Source: Leifsonia williamsii (GTDB taxonomy: Bacteria > Actinomycetota > Actinomycetes > Actinomycetales > Microbacteriaceae). Taken from it: a stretch of DNA of 64,000 nucleotides. The translations under genes and the position numbers were made by a program. The stretch is taken from positions 248,001-312,000 of the forward strand of contig NZ_JAROCF010000001.1 of assembly GCF_030433685.1 (NCBI RefSeq). The letters run 5' to 3'. The notes beneath the pieces were generated by a model that saw only the letters and a program-made list of their open reading frames with translations, made no database searches and was not told the origin of the DNA. Within the stretch, counting starts at the first letter, position 1. Each line of letters opens with the position of its first letter. Shown one piece after another: positions 52,689 through 60,974 of the stretch.

Positions 52689-53696
52689 ATGGCCGTCAGA
52701 CTGCAGGATGTGGCGGAGTACGCCGGCGTCTCGATGAAGACCGTCTCGAACGTCGTCCACGACTACCCGCACGTGAGCCCCAAGATGCGGGAGCGCGTGC
52801 GGAAGGCGATCGACGAGCTCGGCTACCGGCCCAACATCATGGGCAGGCGCCTGGCGACCGGCCGCACCGGCCTGCTCGCGCTCGCCTTCGCCGACGTGAC
52901 CCTGCCGTACTTCGCGCAACTGGCCCGCGTGGTCGCCGACGAGGCCGAGCGCCGCGGCTACCGCGTGCTGCTGGAGCAGACGGAGGGCACGATCGAGGGC
53001 GAGCGAGCGGTGGTCAGCGCCAGCGAGTCCGGCCTCGTCGACGGGATGCTGTTCCAGCCGAGCGTCATGAACTCCGCCGAGCTGGCGCAGAGCCGCACCG
53101 ACGTGCCGATCGTCGTGCTCGGCGAGAACGCGGCCCCGCTGACGCTGGACCGCATCATGATCGACAACGTCGCGGCGGCCACGGCGGCGACCGAGCACCT
53201 GCTGGCCCTCGGGCGGCGGCGGATCGCGTTCGCCGGATACGAGGAGCACGGGCCGACCCGCACCTCCCAGCTGCGCATCGCCGGCTACCAGCACGCCCTC
53301 GAGGAGGCGGGCCAGACCGCCTCGCCCGACCTGCTCATCGCCTCCGAGACGGTGTCGGCCGCCGCCGCCGCGCAGGCGGTCGGGGCCGCCCTCGACCGCG
53401 GCCTGCGGTTCGACGGCCTGGTCTGTCGCGACGACCTGGCCGCGATCGGCGCGCTGCGCGCCCTGCAGGAGCGCGGCCTCCACGTGCCGGACGACGTGGC
53501 GATCACCGGCTGGGACGACACCCCGATGACCGCCGTCACCTACCCGTCACTGACCTCGGTCGCGCCCGACCTGCGCGGGCTCGCCGAGCGCGCGATCGAG
53601 ATGCTGCTGGAGCGGGTGGAGGGCTACGACGGCATGGGCCGGCACGAGCTGGCCGCCTTCTCGCTGGTCGAGCGGGAGAGCTCCTCCGCGTCCTGA
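52689..53696 (+). CDS. LacI-family transcriptional regulator
   Basis: A 335-residue repressor. The HTH is VRLQDVAEYAGVSMKTVSNV, the hinge RPNIMGRRLATGRTG, and the periplasmic-binding-protein-like core carries RMIDNVAAATAATEHLL-type and VAITGWDDTPMTA segments. ATG 52689 follows GAGGGGG; an upstream extension lacks domain features. It lies between the importer operon and the GH2 gene, with operator copies at both sides, so it almost certainly controls the whole locus in response to a sugar. Confidence 0.94.
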   Translation: MAVRLQDVAEYAGVSMKTVSNVVHDYPHVSPKMRERVRKAIDELGYRPNIMGRRLATGRTGLLALAFADVTLPYFAQLARVVADEAERRGYRVLLEQTEGTIEGERAVVSASESGLVDGMLFQPSVMNSAELAQSRTDVPIVVLGENAAPLTLDRIMIDNVAAATAATEHLLALGRRRIAFAGYEEHGPTRTSQLRIAGYQHALEEAGQTASPDLLIASETVSAAAAAQAVGAALDRGLRFDGLVCRDDLAAIGALRALQERGLHVPDDVAITGWDDTPMTAVTYPSLTSVAPDLRGLAERAIEMLLERVEGYDGMGRHELAAFSLVERESSSAS

Positions 53697-53714
53697 TCGA
53701 CGCCTTCCTGTCGC

Positions 53715-53743
53715 TTTACAGCGCTGCACGAATGCGGCATGCT
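53715..53743 (+). promoter_or_regulatory. LacI-type operator O3 and promoter of the GH2 gene
   Basis: TTTACA (53715-53720) as -35, a 17-bp spacer and CATGCT (53738-53743) as -10 lead, after 6 nt, to ATG 53750. TACAGCGCTGCA (53717-53728), one base off the palindrome, overlaps the -35. The layout gives a repressible, probably leaderless promoter. Confidence 0.65.
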
Positions 53744-53749
53744 GGGGTG

Positions 53750-55618
53750 ATGCTCAGCGACGACCTCGCCCTCGCCGACGCCCTGTCGGACGAGGCGCCC
53801 CGCCTCCCCCTCGCCTCCCGGCTCGACGGAGCGCACCCGCGCCCCCAGCTCGTGCGGGCGGCGTGGACCGATCTGTCCGGGCCGTGGGGCTTCGCCTTCG
53901 ACGACGAGGATCGCGGGCAGGGCGAGCACTGGGAGCGCGAGGGCACGAGCGCAGACTTCGGCGCCACCATCCAGGTCCCTTGCCCGTTCGAATCGCCCGC
54001 CTCTGGCATCGGTGACACGGGCTTCCACCCGGTCGTCTGGTACCGCCGCGTCCTGGAGCGCGACGAGGTGCCCGCGGGCGAGCGCGTGCTCCTGCACTTC
54101 GGCGCGGTGGACTTCCGCTGCGCGGTGTGGGTCGACGGGAGGCTCGCCGGGCGGCACGAGGGCGGCTCCACGCCCTTCTCGTTCGACATCACCGACTTGA
54201 TCGACGGCGAGCGCGCCACGATCGTCGTGCGCGCCGAGGACGACCCGGCCGACGTCTCCCAGCCGCGCGGCAAGCAGGACTGGCGACGTCACCCGCACTC
54301 GATCTGGTACCACCGCACCACCGGAATCTGGCAGCCGGTCTGGCTGGAGGGCGTGCCTGCGGCGCACGTCGAGCAGCTGCACTGGGTCGCCGACGTCCCG
54401 GCCGGCGAGGTCACCGCGACGCTGCGCTTCTCGCGCGCCCTGCCGGCGGGGTCGGTGCTCGACATCGTCGTGACGCGCGAGGGCGAGCGGCTCGCGGCGG
54501 CGGCCGTCGAGGTCTCGGGGAGGCGCGCGGAGGTGCCGCTGCGCCTGGCGGTGCAGGAGAACGGCCAGGCGTACGAGGAGCTGCTCTGGTCTCCCTCCCA
54601 CCCCACGCTGCTCGACGCCGAGGTGCGGCTGCGGCCTGCCGGCGGCACGGCGGGTGCGGCATCGGGTTCGGCCTCGGGGGCGGATGACCGCGTCGCGTCG
54701 TACTTCGGACTGCGCTCGACCGCGGTCGCCGGCGGACGGTTCCTGCTCAACGACCGTCCCTTCTATGTGCGGTCGGTGCTGAACCAGGGCTACTGGCCCG
54801 AGTCGCACTCGGCGGCGCCGAGCGCGGACGCCCTGCGGGCCGAGGCCGAGCTGATCCTCTCGCTCGGTTTCAATGCCACCCGGCTGCACCAGAAGTACGA
54901 GGACCCGCGGTTCCTGTACTGGGCCGACCGGCTGGGCCTGCTGGTCTGGGGCGAGGCGCCGGCCGCCTACGCCTTCACGCCGGAGGCGGTTCAGCGCACG
55001 GTCGCCGAGTGGACCGCCATCCTCGACCGCGACCGCTCGCACCCGTCGATCGTGACGTGGGTGCCGCTCAACGAGAGCTGGGGCGTGCAGCACCTCGCCG
55101 CCGACCCGCGCATGGTCTCCTACTCGGCCGGGCTGGTCGAGCTGACGCGGGCCGTGGACCCGACCCGCCCGGTGATCTCGAACGACGGGTGGGAGCACGT
55201 GCGCTCCGACATCCTGTCGATCCACGACTACGACCACGACGCGGAGCGGGTGCGGGAGCGCTACGCCTCGCGCGAGCAGGTGCTCGGCTCCGCGTTCACC
55301 CTTCCCGGCCGCCGCCTCATCGTCGGCCCCGAGCAGCGCACGGACGCGCCGCTCATGCTGACCGAGTTCGGCGGCATCTCGTACACCGAGAACGGGCCGG
55401 AGGACGCGTGGGGTTACTCCGCCGTCTCCAGCCCGGCCGAGCTGGTCGAGCGGCTCGACGCCCTGGTGGGCGCGGTCGTCGCCTCCCCCGCCCTCGCCGG
55501 CTACTGCTACACGCAGCTCGCCGACACCGGCCAGGAGACGAACGGCCTCGTCTTCGAGGACCGCCGCCCGAAGGCGCCGCTCGAGGAGCTGCGGCGGATC
55601 TTCTCGCGGCGGCCGTAG
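53750..55618 (+). CDS. Glycoside hydrolase family 2 enzyme
   Basis: A 622-residue GH2 protein (beta-galactosidase/glucuronidase/mannosidase group). An N-terminal jelly-roll (DLSGPWGFAFDDED, VWYRRVLERDEVP, FRCAVWVDGRLAGRHEGGST) and an Ig-like domain precede the TIM barrel. The acid/base Glu is in PLNESWG and the nucleophile Glu in LTEFGGISY. No signal peptide, so it acts on imported oligosaccharides. ATG 53750 was chosen over ATG 53732 because the leaderless promoter fits. The gene is controlled by the LacI-type operator just upstream. Confidence 0.9.
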   Translation: MLSDDLALADALSDEAPRLPLASRLDGAHPRPQLVRAAWTDLSGPWGFAFDDEDRGQGEHWEREGTSADFGATIQVPCPFESPASGIGDTGFHPVVWYRRVLERDEVPAGERVLLHFGAVDFRCAVWVDGRLAGRHEGGSTPFSFDITDLIDGERATIVVRAEDDPADVSQPRGKQDWRRHPHSIWYHRTTGIWQPVWLEGVPAAHVEQLHWVADVPAGEVTATLRFSRALPAGSVLDIVVTREGERLAAAAVEVSGRRAEVPLRLAVQENGQAYEELLWSPSHPTLLDAEVRLRPAGGTAGAASGSASGADDRVASYFGLRSTAVAGGRFLLNDRPFYVRSVLNQGYWPESHSAAPSADALRAEAELILSLGFNATRLHQKYEDPRFLYWADRLGLLVWGEAPAAYAFTPEAVQRTVAEWTAILDRDRSHPSIVTWVPLNESWGVQHLAADPRMVSYSAGLVELTRAVDPTRPVISNDGWEHVRSDILSIHDYDHDAERVRERYASREQVLGSAFTLPGRRLIVGPEQRTDAPLMLTEFGGISYTENGPEDAWGYSAVSSPAELVERLDALVGAVVASPALAGYCYTQLADTGQETNGLVFEDRRPKAPLEELRRIFSRRP

Positions 55619-55630
55619 CGATCGGGGCGC

Positions 55631-56401
55631 TCAGCGCGTGAAGTAGCTGTAGCCGGATGCGCGGCGGAAGCCGAGCGATGCGTAGAGCGCGTGCGCGGGC
55701 GCGTTGCCGGCGAGCACCTGCAGCCACAGGCGCTCCACGCCGCGGCGCGGCGCCTCGGCGGCGAGCGCCTGCATGAGCGTGCGGGCGAGGCCGCGGCGGC
55801 GGGCGGAGGGTCGGGTCGCCACCGCGTACAAGCCGCCCCACTCGCCGACGATGGCCAGGCGGGCGACGGCGTCCGGCGCCTCGGGGTCACCGGTGGAGGC
55901 GTAGAGGGCCGGGCCTCCGGTGAGGATGCGGCGGGCGACCTCGCGCTCGGTGGCGCCTCCGCGGCCGTCGACGGACCACCAGGTGTCGAGCCAGGCGTCG
56001 GACGGCGTCGGGGCGACCTCCACCTCCACTGGCCGATCGGCGTGAGAGGCAACGGCCGGGAGCGTATCGGCGACCATGATGTCGGTCGGCGAGCGCTCGC
56101 GATAGCCGTGCGCCGTCAGCGCGGGCGCGAGAGCTGCCGGCGTTGCCGGGCTGACCTGGAACACAGCAGGGAGGTCGCGAACGGCGTACCAGCGCTCGGC
56201 GGAGGCGATGGCGGCATCGAGGTCGTCCGGCTCGCCCACCGTGAGCACCGAGTTGGCGCGGTTCGTCACGCCCGCCGCGGCCCGCAGCGTCCACGGGCCG
56301 AGGGGTTCGCGGTCGAGCGCGGGCCAACCGCGGTCGGCGAGGCCGTCGAGGAGCGCCGGGTCGAGGAGAGCCGGGTCGAGGCCGGTGGACGGATGCCGCA
56401 T
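55631..56401 (-). CDS. GNAT-family N-acetyltransferase
   Basis: A 256-residue protein with a C-terminal GNAT domain. The acetyl-CoA loop reads RPSARRRGLARTLMQAL and the terminal YSYFTR is typical; an N-terminal half-domain (GVTNRANSVLTVGEPDDLDA) matches the two-domain GNAT type with WRAANGV-like start. The acceptor is unknown. ATG 56401 is 6 nt after a TAGCCT box. It is divergent from the 102-residue protein gene. Confidence 0.88.
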   Translation of the reverse strand: MRHPSTGLDPALLDPALLDGLADRGWPALDREPLGPWTLRAAAGVTNRANSVLTVGEPDDLDAAIASAERWYAVRDLPAVFQVSPATPAALAPALTAHGYRERSPTDIMVADTLPAVASHADRPVEVEVAPTPSDAWLDTWWSVDGRGGATEREVARRILTGGPALYASTGDPEAPDAVARLAIVGEWGGLYAVATRPSARRRGLARTLMQALAAEAPRRGVERLWLQVLAGNAPAHALYASLGFRRASGYSYFTR

Positions 56402-56407
56402 CCCACG

Positions 56408-56429
56408 AGGCTAGCGGGAGGCGTACCGT
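56408..56429. promoter_or_regulatory. Back-to-back leaderless promoter boxes
   Basis: Minus-strand TAGCCT (56408-56413) lies 6 nt before ATG 56401, and plus-strand TACCGT (56424-56429) lies 7 nt before ATG 56437. The two -10 boxes are only 10 bp apart, so the two RNA polymerases should exclude each other. Confidence 0.5.
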
Positions 56430-56436
56430 GCACGGC

Positions 56437-56745
56437 ATGACCGACACCACCGCTTCCGACCCCCTCCCCTCCGCCGAGATCGCGGGACTCAGCGCCAAGA
56501 CGGTCGCGCATGTCGTCCACTACCGACGCAAGACCTACGTGACGAAGCCGGCCGAGGGGTACGCGCTGCTCAAGCGGGTGCGCACGCTGCTGCGCGACGG
56601 GACCACGGACCTCGTGCCGCTCGTGCACCGGGACGGCTTCGTGTGGCTGTCGGTCGGGCCGAACATCCCGATCGCCATCGACGAGATCGAGACCGACCCC
56701 GGCCACTCCGAGAAGCACACCCTGAAGCGCCTCGGCCTCGATTGA
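56437..56745 (+). CDS. Small conserved-looking protein, 102 residues
   Basis: A soluble protein starting MTDTTASDPL with a basic central part (KTVAHVVHYRRKTYVTKPAE) and a mixed alpha/beta pattern (TDLVPLVHRDGFVWLSVG). No family recognised. ATG 56437 is favoured over GTG 56428 because of the leaderless spacing. Codon use matches the neighbourhood. Confidence 0.7.
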   Translation: MTDTTASDPLPSAEIAGLSAKTVAHVVHYRRKTYVTKPAEGYALLKRVRTLLRDGTTDLVPLVHRDGFVWLSVGPNIPIAIDEIETDPGHSEKHTLKRLGLD

Positions 56746-56766
56746 CCCTCTCCCCCGCCCGCCCGT

Positions 56767-56849
56767 CCCGCAGCCAGCCGCCGAGCACAGGAAGAATGTC
56801 GCGATCCGGGCAGAATCGCGACATCCTCCCTGTGCTCGCGGGCTGCGGG
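56767..56849. repeat. Three-tier 83-bp palindrome between convergent genes
   Basis: Three nested perfect stems: CCCGCAGCC/GGCTGCGGG (56767-56775, 56841-56849), CGAGCACAGG/CCTGTGCTCG (56782-56791, 56829-56838) and ATGTCGCGAT/ATCGCGACAT (56796-56805, 56815-56824), with a 9-nt loop and small internal loops. It lies just beyond the stops of the 102-residue protein and galU genes and probably terminates both. The size and precision suggest an intergenic repeat family. Confidence 0.85.
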
Positions 56850-56853
56850 CGGG

Positions 56854-57858
56854 TCAGGCTCCGGCGACGGGGACGAGCTCGCGCTTGCGCGGGCGCGCCG
56901 CGGGAGCGGCGGGAGCCGCAGGAGCAGCAGGTGCGGCGGGCCGCGCCGGCAGCGCCGGGGCGACCGGCTCCTGCGCGGCCGTGAACTCGCGCAGCCACGG
57001 CACGAGCTGCGGGCCGAGGTCGTCGCGGGCCGCGGCCAGCTGCACGATCGCCTTGATGTAGTCCAGCCGGTCGCCCGTGTCGTAGCGGCGACCGCTGAAG
57101 ATGACGCCGTGCACGCCACCCGTCCACGCCGGGGCGGTCGCGAGGCCCTGCAGCGCGTCGGTCAGCTGGATCTCGCCTCCCTTGCCCGGCTCGGTCTTCT
57201 CGAGGATGTCGAAGATCTCGGGCCGCAGCACGTAGCGCCCGATCACCGCGTAGTTCGAAGGGGCGTTCTCCCGGCTCGGCTTCTCGACCAGGCCGGTGAT
57301 GCGCACCACGTCGTCGTCGTCGGTCTCGACCACCGCGGCGGCGCCGTAGAGGTGGATGGACTCCGGCGGCACCTCCATCAGGGCCACGACGGTGGTGTTG
57401 AGGGCGTGCTGCACCTCCAGCATCCGGCTCAGCAGCGGGTCGCGCTCGTCGATGATGTCGTCTCCGAGCAGCACCGCGAACGGCTCGTGGCCGATGTGCG
57501 ATTTGGCACGCAGCACGGCGTGACCGAGACCCTTCGGGTCGCCCTGCCGGACGTAGTGGAGGTCGGCCAGCGAGGTCGAGTACGCCACCTTCTGCAGCTT
57601 GTCGGTGTCGCCCTTGCGCGCGAGCGTGTCCTCCAGCTCGGTGTTGCGGTCGAAGTGGTTCTCGAGCGCGTTCTTGTTGCGGCCGGTGATCATGAGCACG
57701 TCGCTGAGACCGCTGGAGACGGCCTCCTCGACCACGTACTGGATGGCCGGCTTGTCGACCACCGGGAGCATCTCCTTCGGCATCGCCTTGGTCGCCGGAA
57801 GGAAGCGGGTGCCGAGTCCCGCGGCGGGGATCACGGCCTTGGTCACGTAACTGGTCAT
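56854..57858 (-). CDS. galU: UTP-glucose-1-phosphate uridylyltransferase
   Basis: A 334-residue nucleotidyltransferase that makes UDP-glucose from UTP and glucose-1-phosphate. Conserved parts are AVIPAAGLGTRFLPATKAMP with the activating Arg, KEMLPVVDKPAIQYVVEEA, VLLGDDIID (metal Asp) and GLVEKPSRENAPSNYAVIGR. The last 40 residues are a low-complexity AAP repeat and a basic tail, absent from most GalU proteins. It ends the exopolysaccharide operon, 61 bp after ugd. Confidence 0.95.
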   Translation of the reverse strand: MTSYVTKAVIPAAGLGTRFLPATKAMPKEMLPVVDKPAIQYVVEEAVSSGLSDVLMITGRNKNALENHFDRNTELEDTLARKGDTDKLQKVAYSTSLADLHYVRQGDPKGLGHAVLRAKSHIGHEPFAVLLGDDIIDERDPLLSRMLEVQHALNTTVVALMEVPPESIHLYGAAAVVETDDDDVVRITGLVEKPSRENAPSNYAVIGRYVLRPEIFDILEKTEPGKGGEIQLTDALQGLATAPAWTGGVHGVIFSGRRYDTGDRLDYIKAIVQLAAARDDLGPQLVPWLREFTAAQEPVAPALPARPAAPAAPAAPAAPAARPRKRELVPVAGA

Positions 57859-57919
57859 GCTGGTCTCGTTTCTCTGTGCGTGCGGCTTTGTGCGTTGCGG
57901 CTCTGTACGTGCAGTTCGG

Positions 57920-59338
57920 CTAGCGGAGGGGCGCCGCGGCGAGCGCGGCGAGGTCGTCGGCGAGCGGGGCGGCCTCGGGCACGCGGCCCATGCCGTGCAC
58001 GGTCCAGCCGGCGGCGCTCCAGGCGGAGGCGTCGAGGCAGTTGCGCGCGTCGATCACCGTGCGGCCGTCGACGATGCCGCCGAGGGCGACCGGGTCGGCG
58101 CCGGTGAACTCGTCCCACTCGGTGAGCACGACCGTCAGGTCGGCGCCGGTCAGTGCCTCCTCCATCGAGTCCGCGTAGCCGAGGGTCGGGAAGAGCCGCT
58201 GCGCGGTCTCCCGCGCCTGCGGGTCGTAGACGACGACCTGCGCGCCGCGCAGGTGCAGGGCGGCCGCAACGTTCAGCGCGGGCGAGTCGCGCACGTCATC
58301 CGTGTGCGGCTTGAACGCGGCGCCGAGAACGCCGATGCGGCGGTTGAGCACCGAGCCGCCCAGCGCCTTCAGCGCCAGGTCCATGACCCGCTGGCGGCGG
58401 CCCATGTTGATCTCGTCCACCTGCTGCAGGAGGCCGACCGCTGCGTGCGCGCCCAGCTCGTTGGAGCGGTGCATCAGCGCCCGGATGTCCTTAGGCAGGC
58501 AGCCGCCGCCGAAGCCGAGGCCCGCGTTGAGGAACTGCCGGCCGATCCGCTTGTCGTGGCCGAGGGCGTCCGCCAGCAGCGAGACGTCGGCGCCGGCCGC
58601 GTCGCACACCTCCGCGATCGCGTTGATGAACGAGATCTTGGTGGCGAGGAAGGCGTTCGCGCTCACCTTCACCAGCTCGGCGGTCGGCAGGTCGGCGACG
58701 AGCACGGGCGAGCCCTCGGCGATCGGCTTCTCGTAGATGCGGCGGAGGGTCGCCTCCGCCTTCGCCGAGGTGCCGCCGAAGACGAGGCGGTCGGGCGACA
58801 GCGTATCCTCGACGGCCTTGCCCTCGCGCAGGAACTCGGGGTTCCAGACCAGCTCGACGTCGATCCCCGCGGGCGCGGCGTCCGCGACGATGGCACGGAG
58901 GCGCGCTCCGGTGCCGACCGGGACGGTCGACTTGCCGACGATCAGGGCGTCGTGGGTGAGGTTCTGCGCGATGCCGCGGGCCGCGGCCTCCACATAGGAG
59001 AGGTTCGCGGCGAACGAGCCGGACTGCTGCGGCGTGCCGACGCAGATGAAGTGGACGTCGGAGACGGCCACCGCCTCCGCGATGTCGGTCGTGAACGTGA
59101 GCCGGCCGGCGGCGACGTTCGCGCGGATCAGCTCGGGCAGGCCGGGCTCGAAGAAGGGGGCGCGCCCCTCCTTCAGCTCCTCGACCTTGCGCGGGTCGGT
59201 GTCGACGCCGATGACGTCGAAGCCGAGCTCGGCCATGGCGGCCGCGTGGGTGGCGCCCAGGTAGCCGGTGCCGATGACGCTGATGCGGGGAGCGGGCTGC
59301 GCGTCCCGGCTCTTCTTCGTGGTGCTGGAGCTGGTCAT
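57920..59338 (-). CDS. ugd: UDP-glucose 6-dehydrogenase
   Basis: A 472-residue enzyme that oxidises UDP-glucose to UDP-glucuronate with two NAD+. N-terminal Rossmann loop GTGYLGATHAAAMAELGFDV, the catalytic Cys280 in GFGGGCLPKD, the substrate-binding Lys in VKVSANAFLATKISFINAI and the C-terminal GAAFKPHTDDVRDSPAL loop are all present. It would supply UDP-glucuronate to the glycosyltransferase encoded upstream in the same operon. Confidence 0.95.
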   Translation of the reverse strand: MTSSSTTKKSRDAQPAPRISVIGTGYLGATHAAAMAELGFDVIGVDTDPRKVEELKEGRAPFFEPGLPELIRANVAAGRLTFTTDIAEAVAVSDVHFICVGTPQQSGSFAANLSYVEAAARGIAQNLTHDALIVGKSTVPVGTGARLRAIVADAAPAGIDVELVWNPEFLREGKAVEDTLSPDRLVFGGTSAKAEATLRRIYEKPIAEGSPVLVADLPTAELVKVSANAFLATKISFINAIAEVCDAAGADVSLLADALGHDKRIGRQFLNAGLGFGGGCLPKDIRALMHRSNELGAHAAVGLLQQVDEINMGRRQRVMDLALKALGGSVLNRRIGVLGAAFKPHTDDVRDSPALNVAAALHLRGAQVVVYDPQARETAQRLFPTLGYADSMEEALTGADLTVVLTEWDEFTGADPVALGGIVDGRTVIDARNCLDASAWSAAGWTVHGMGRVPEAAPLADDLAALAAAPLR

Positions 59339-59393
59339 GATGCTGTCCTTCCGAGTGGGCGGAGCTGAGGGCGTCGGCTCAGGTTGGCCGGGG

Positions 59394-60974
59394 TCAGGGG
59401 GCCGGGGTCAGGGTGAAGTCGTCCTCGGGTCTGGTGAGGCCGGCGATGAACGCCGAGAGGGTGTCCGCGCGGGAGTCGATGCGCCAGTCGTTCGTGGCGC
59501 GCACCCCCTCCACGTAGCTCGTCACGGCGAGGTTGAACCACGAGAAGCCGATGATGTCGCTGTTCTCGGGCTTGGAGAACGCGTCGAAGAAGGAGGTCAC
59601 CCACTTCGGCTTGTAGCCCCCGGTCTCCGAGGCGCCGACCTCGGAGAGGATGATCGGTTTCTTCGTCAGCGCCCGCAGCTCGTCCAGGCTGGCCCCGAAC
59701 GTGTAGTCGAACGTGATGTCCTGACCGGCCTTGTACGGCGGCCGCAGGTAGCCGGAGAGGCCGACCCAGTCGACGTAGTCGTCGCCCGGGTAGAGCGAGG
59801 CGAGGTAGCCGTCGGCCTTGTGGGAGGCGGGGAGGTTGTTGACGATGTTCGGCGACCAGACCCAGATCACGAGGTCGTTGGCGCCCTCCGCCTGGAAGAT
59901 GTCGTGGACGTGCCGCCACATCTTCACGTAGTCGCCGGGGTTGTTGCCGTTGATGGAGTTGCCCTTGCCGTCGGTCTCGGCCCACGGGTACCAGATGCCG
60001 TTCATCTCGTGGTCGAGGCGGATGGCGAGCGGGAGGCCGGTGGCGACGATGTCCTTGGCATACTGGCGCAGGTAGTCGTCCCACTTGCCGTCGATGATGG
60101 TCGGGAGGGAGTACTCCGGCCGGTCGACCGTGTCGTTGCCGTCGCTGATCGGGCGCGACTCCCACGTCATCATCGGCAGACGGCCCTGCTGCCAGGAGCG
60201 CGTCACGGCGTTGGCGCGGAAGGACTCGTCCCAGCCGCTGAAGTACCCGACCAGGTTGGGCGAGACCCCGACCTTCGTGCTCGTCGCGTCGAAGGTGGCC
60301 CAGTTGAAGGGGGCCTGCTCGGTGTACATGCCGTAGTAGCGCGAGGCCGGCTGCAGGAGGTCGGCGCGAGGCGGTGCCGTGATCGGCGTCGGGGTGTCGC
60401 CGCCGCCGGAGCCCCCGTCACCGGGGCCGGTGCCGCCGCCGGAGCCGCCCGACCCGGTGCCGCCGGAGCCGCTGCCGCCGGAACCGGAGCTTCCGCCGCT
60501 GCCCGAGCCAGAGCCTCCCGTCGCACCGGAGGCGTTCGTCGCGCCGTGCCCGCCGGTCTTGGCCGCTGCGAGCTGAGCCTTGACGTTCGCCAACTCGCTC
60601 TTCGCGGCGGACGCCGCCTGCTGCGCCGTGGCCAGCTGCTTGGCGGCGCTGGCCTGCGCCGAGAGCTGCTGCTGCTGGAGGGCCGTCAGCTTGCCCTTCT
60701 GCGAGGCGATGGTCTGCGTCGCGCGCTCGAGGTTGCGGCGCAGCTCGGTGTTCTGGGCGGCGTACGGCGTGATGGCCGTCGTCGCCTGCTCGACCACCTT
60801 GCGAACCGGGGCGCCCGTCGGCGAGGTCCAGACGTAGGCCGAGATGCCGAACAGCACGCCGGTGAGCACGAGCGCCGCCAGGGCGGTGGTCCGGGAGCGG
60901 GTCTTCGACGGGGCCCACCAGTGGTGGGCTTTTGCGGTGACGGTCGAGCCAGAGGACAGGGAAGGGCTAGACAA
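59394..60974 (-). CDS. Membrane-anchored GH26-like glycoside hydrolase
   Basis: A 526-residue protein: an N-terminal helix (about residues 29-50), a predicted coiled coil (about 55-135), a Gly/Ser-rich linker (about 136-195), and a GH26-type TIM barrel. The acid/base Glu323 (LDHEMNGIWYPW) and nucleophile Glu445 (ILSEVGA) are in place. It is likely a surface beta-mannanase/endoglucanase-type enzyme that trims the polymer made by the neighbouring synthase. TTG 60974, preceded by GGAGG, overlaps the glycosyltransferase stop by 8 bp. Confidence 0.85.
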   Translation of the reverse strand: MSSPSLSSGSTVTAKAHHWWAPSKTRSRTTALAALVLTGVLFGISAYVWTSPTGAPVRKVVEQATTAITPYAAQNTELRRNLERATQTIASQKGKLTALQQQQLSAQASAAKQLATAQQAASAAKSELANVKAQLAAAKTGGHGATNASGATGGSGSGSGGSSGSGGSGSGGTGSGGSGGGTGPGDGGSGGGDTPTPITAPPRADLLQPASRYYGMYTEQAPFNWATFDATSTKVGVSPNLVGYFSGWDESFRANAVTRSWQQGRLPMMTWESRPISDGNDTVDRPEYSLPTIIDGKWDDYLRQYAKDIVATGLPLAIRLDHEMNGIWYPWAETDGKGNSINGNNPGDYVKMWRHVHDIFQAEGANDLVIWVWSPNIVNNLPASHKADGYLASLYPGDDYVDWVGLSGYLRPPYKAGQDITFDYTFGASLDELRALTKKPIILSEVGASETGGYKPKWVTSFFDAFSKPENSDIIGFSWFNLAVTSYVEGVRATNDWRIDSRADTLSAFIAGLTRPEDDFTLTPAP

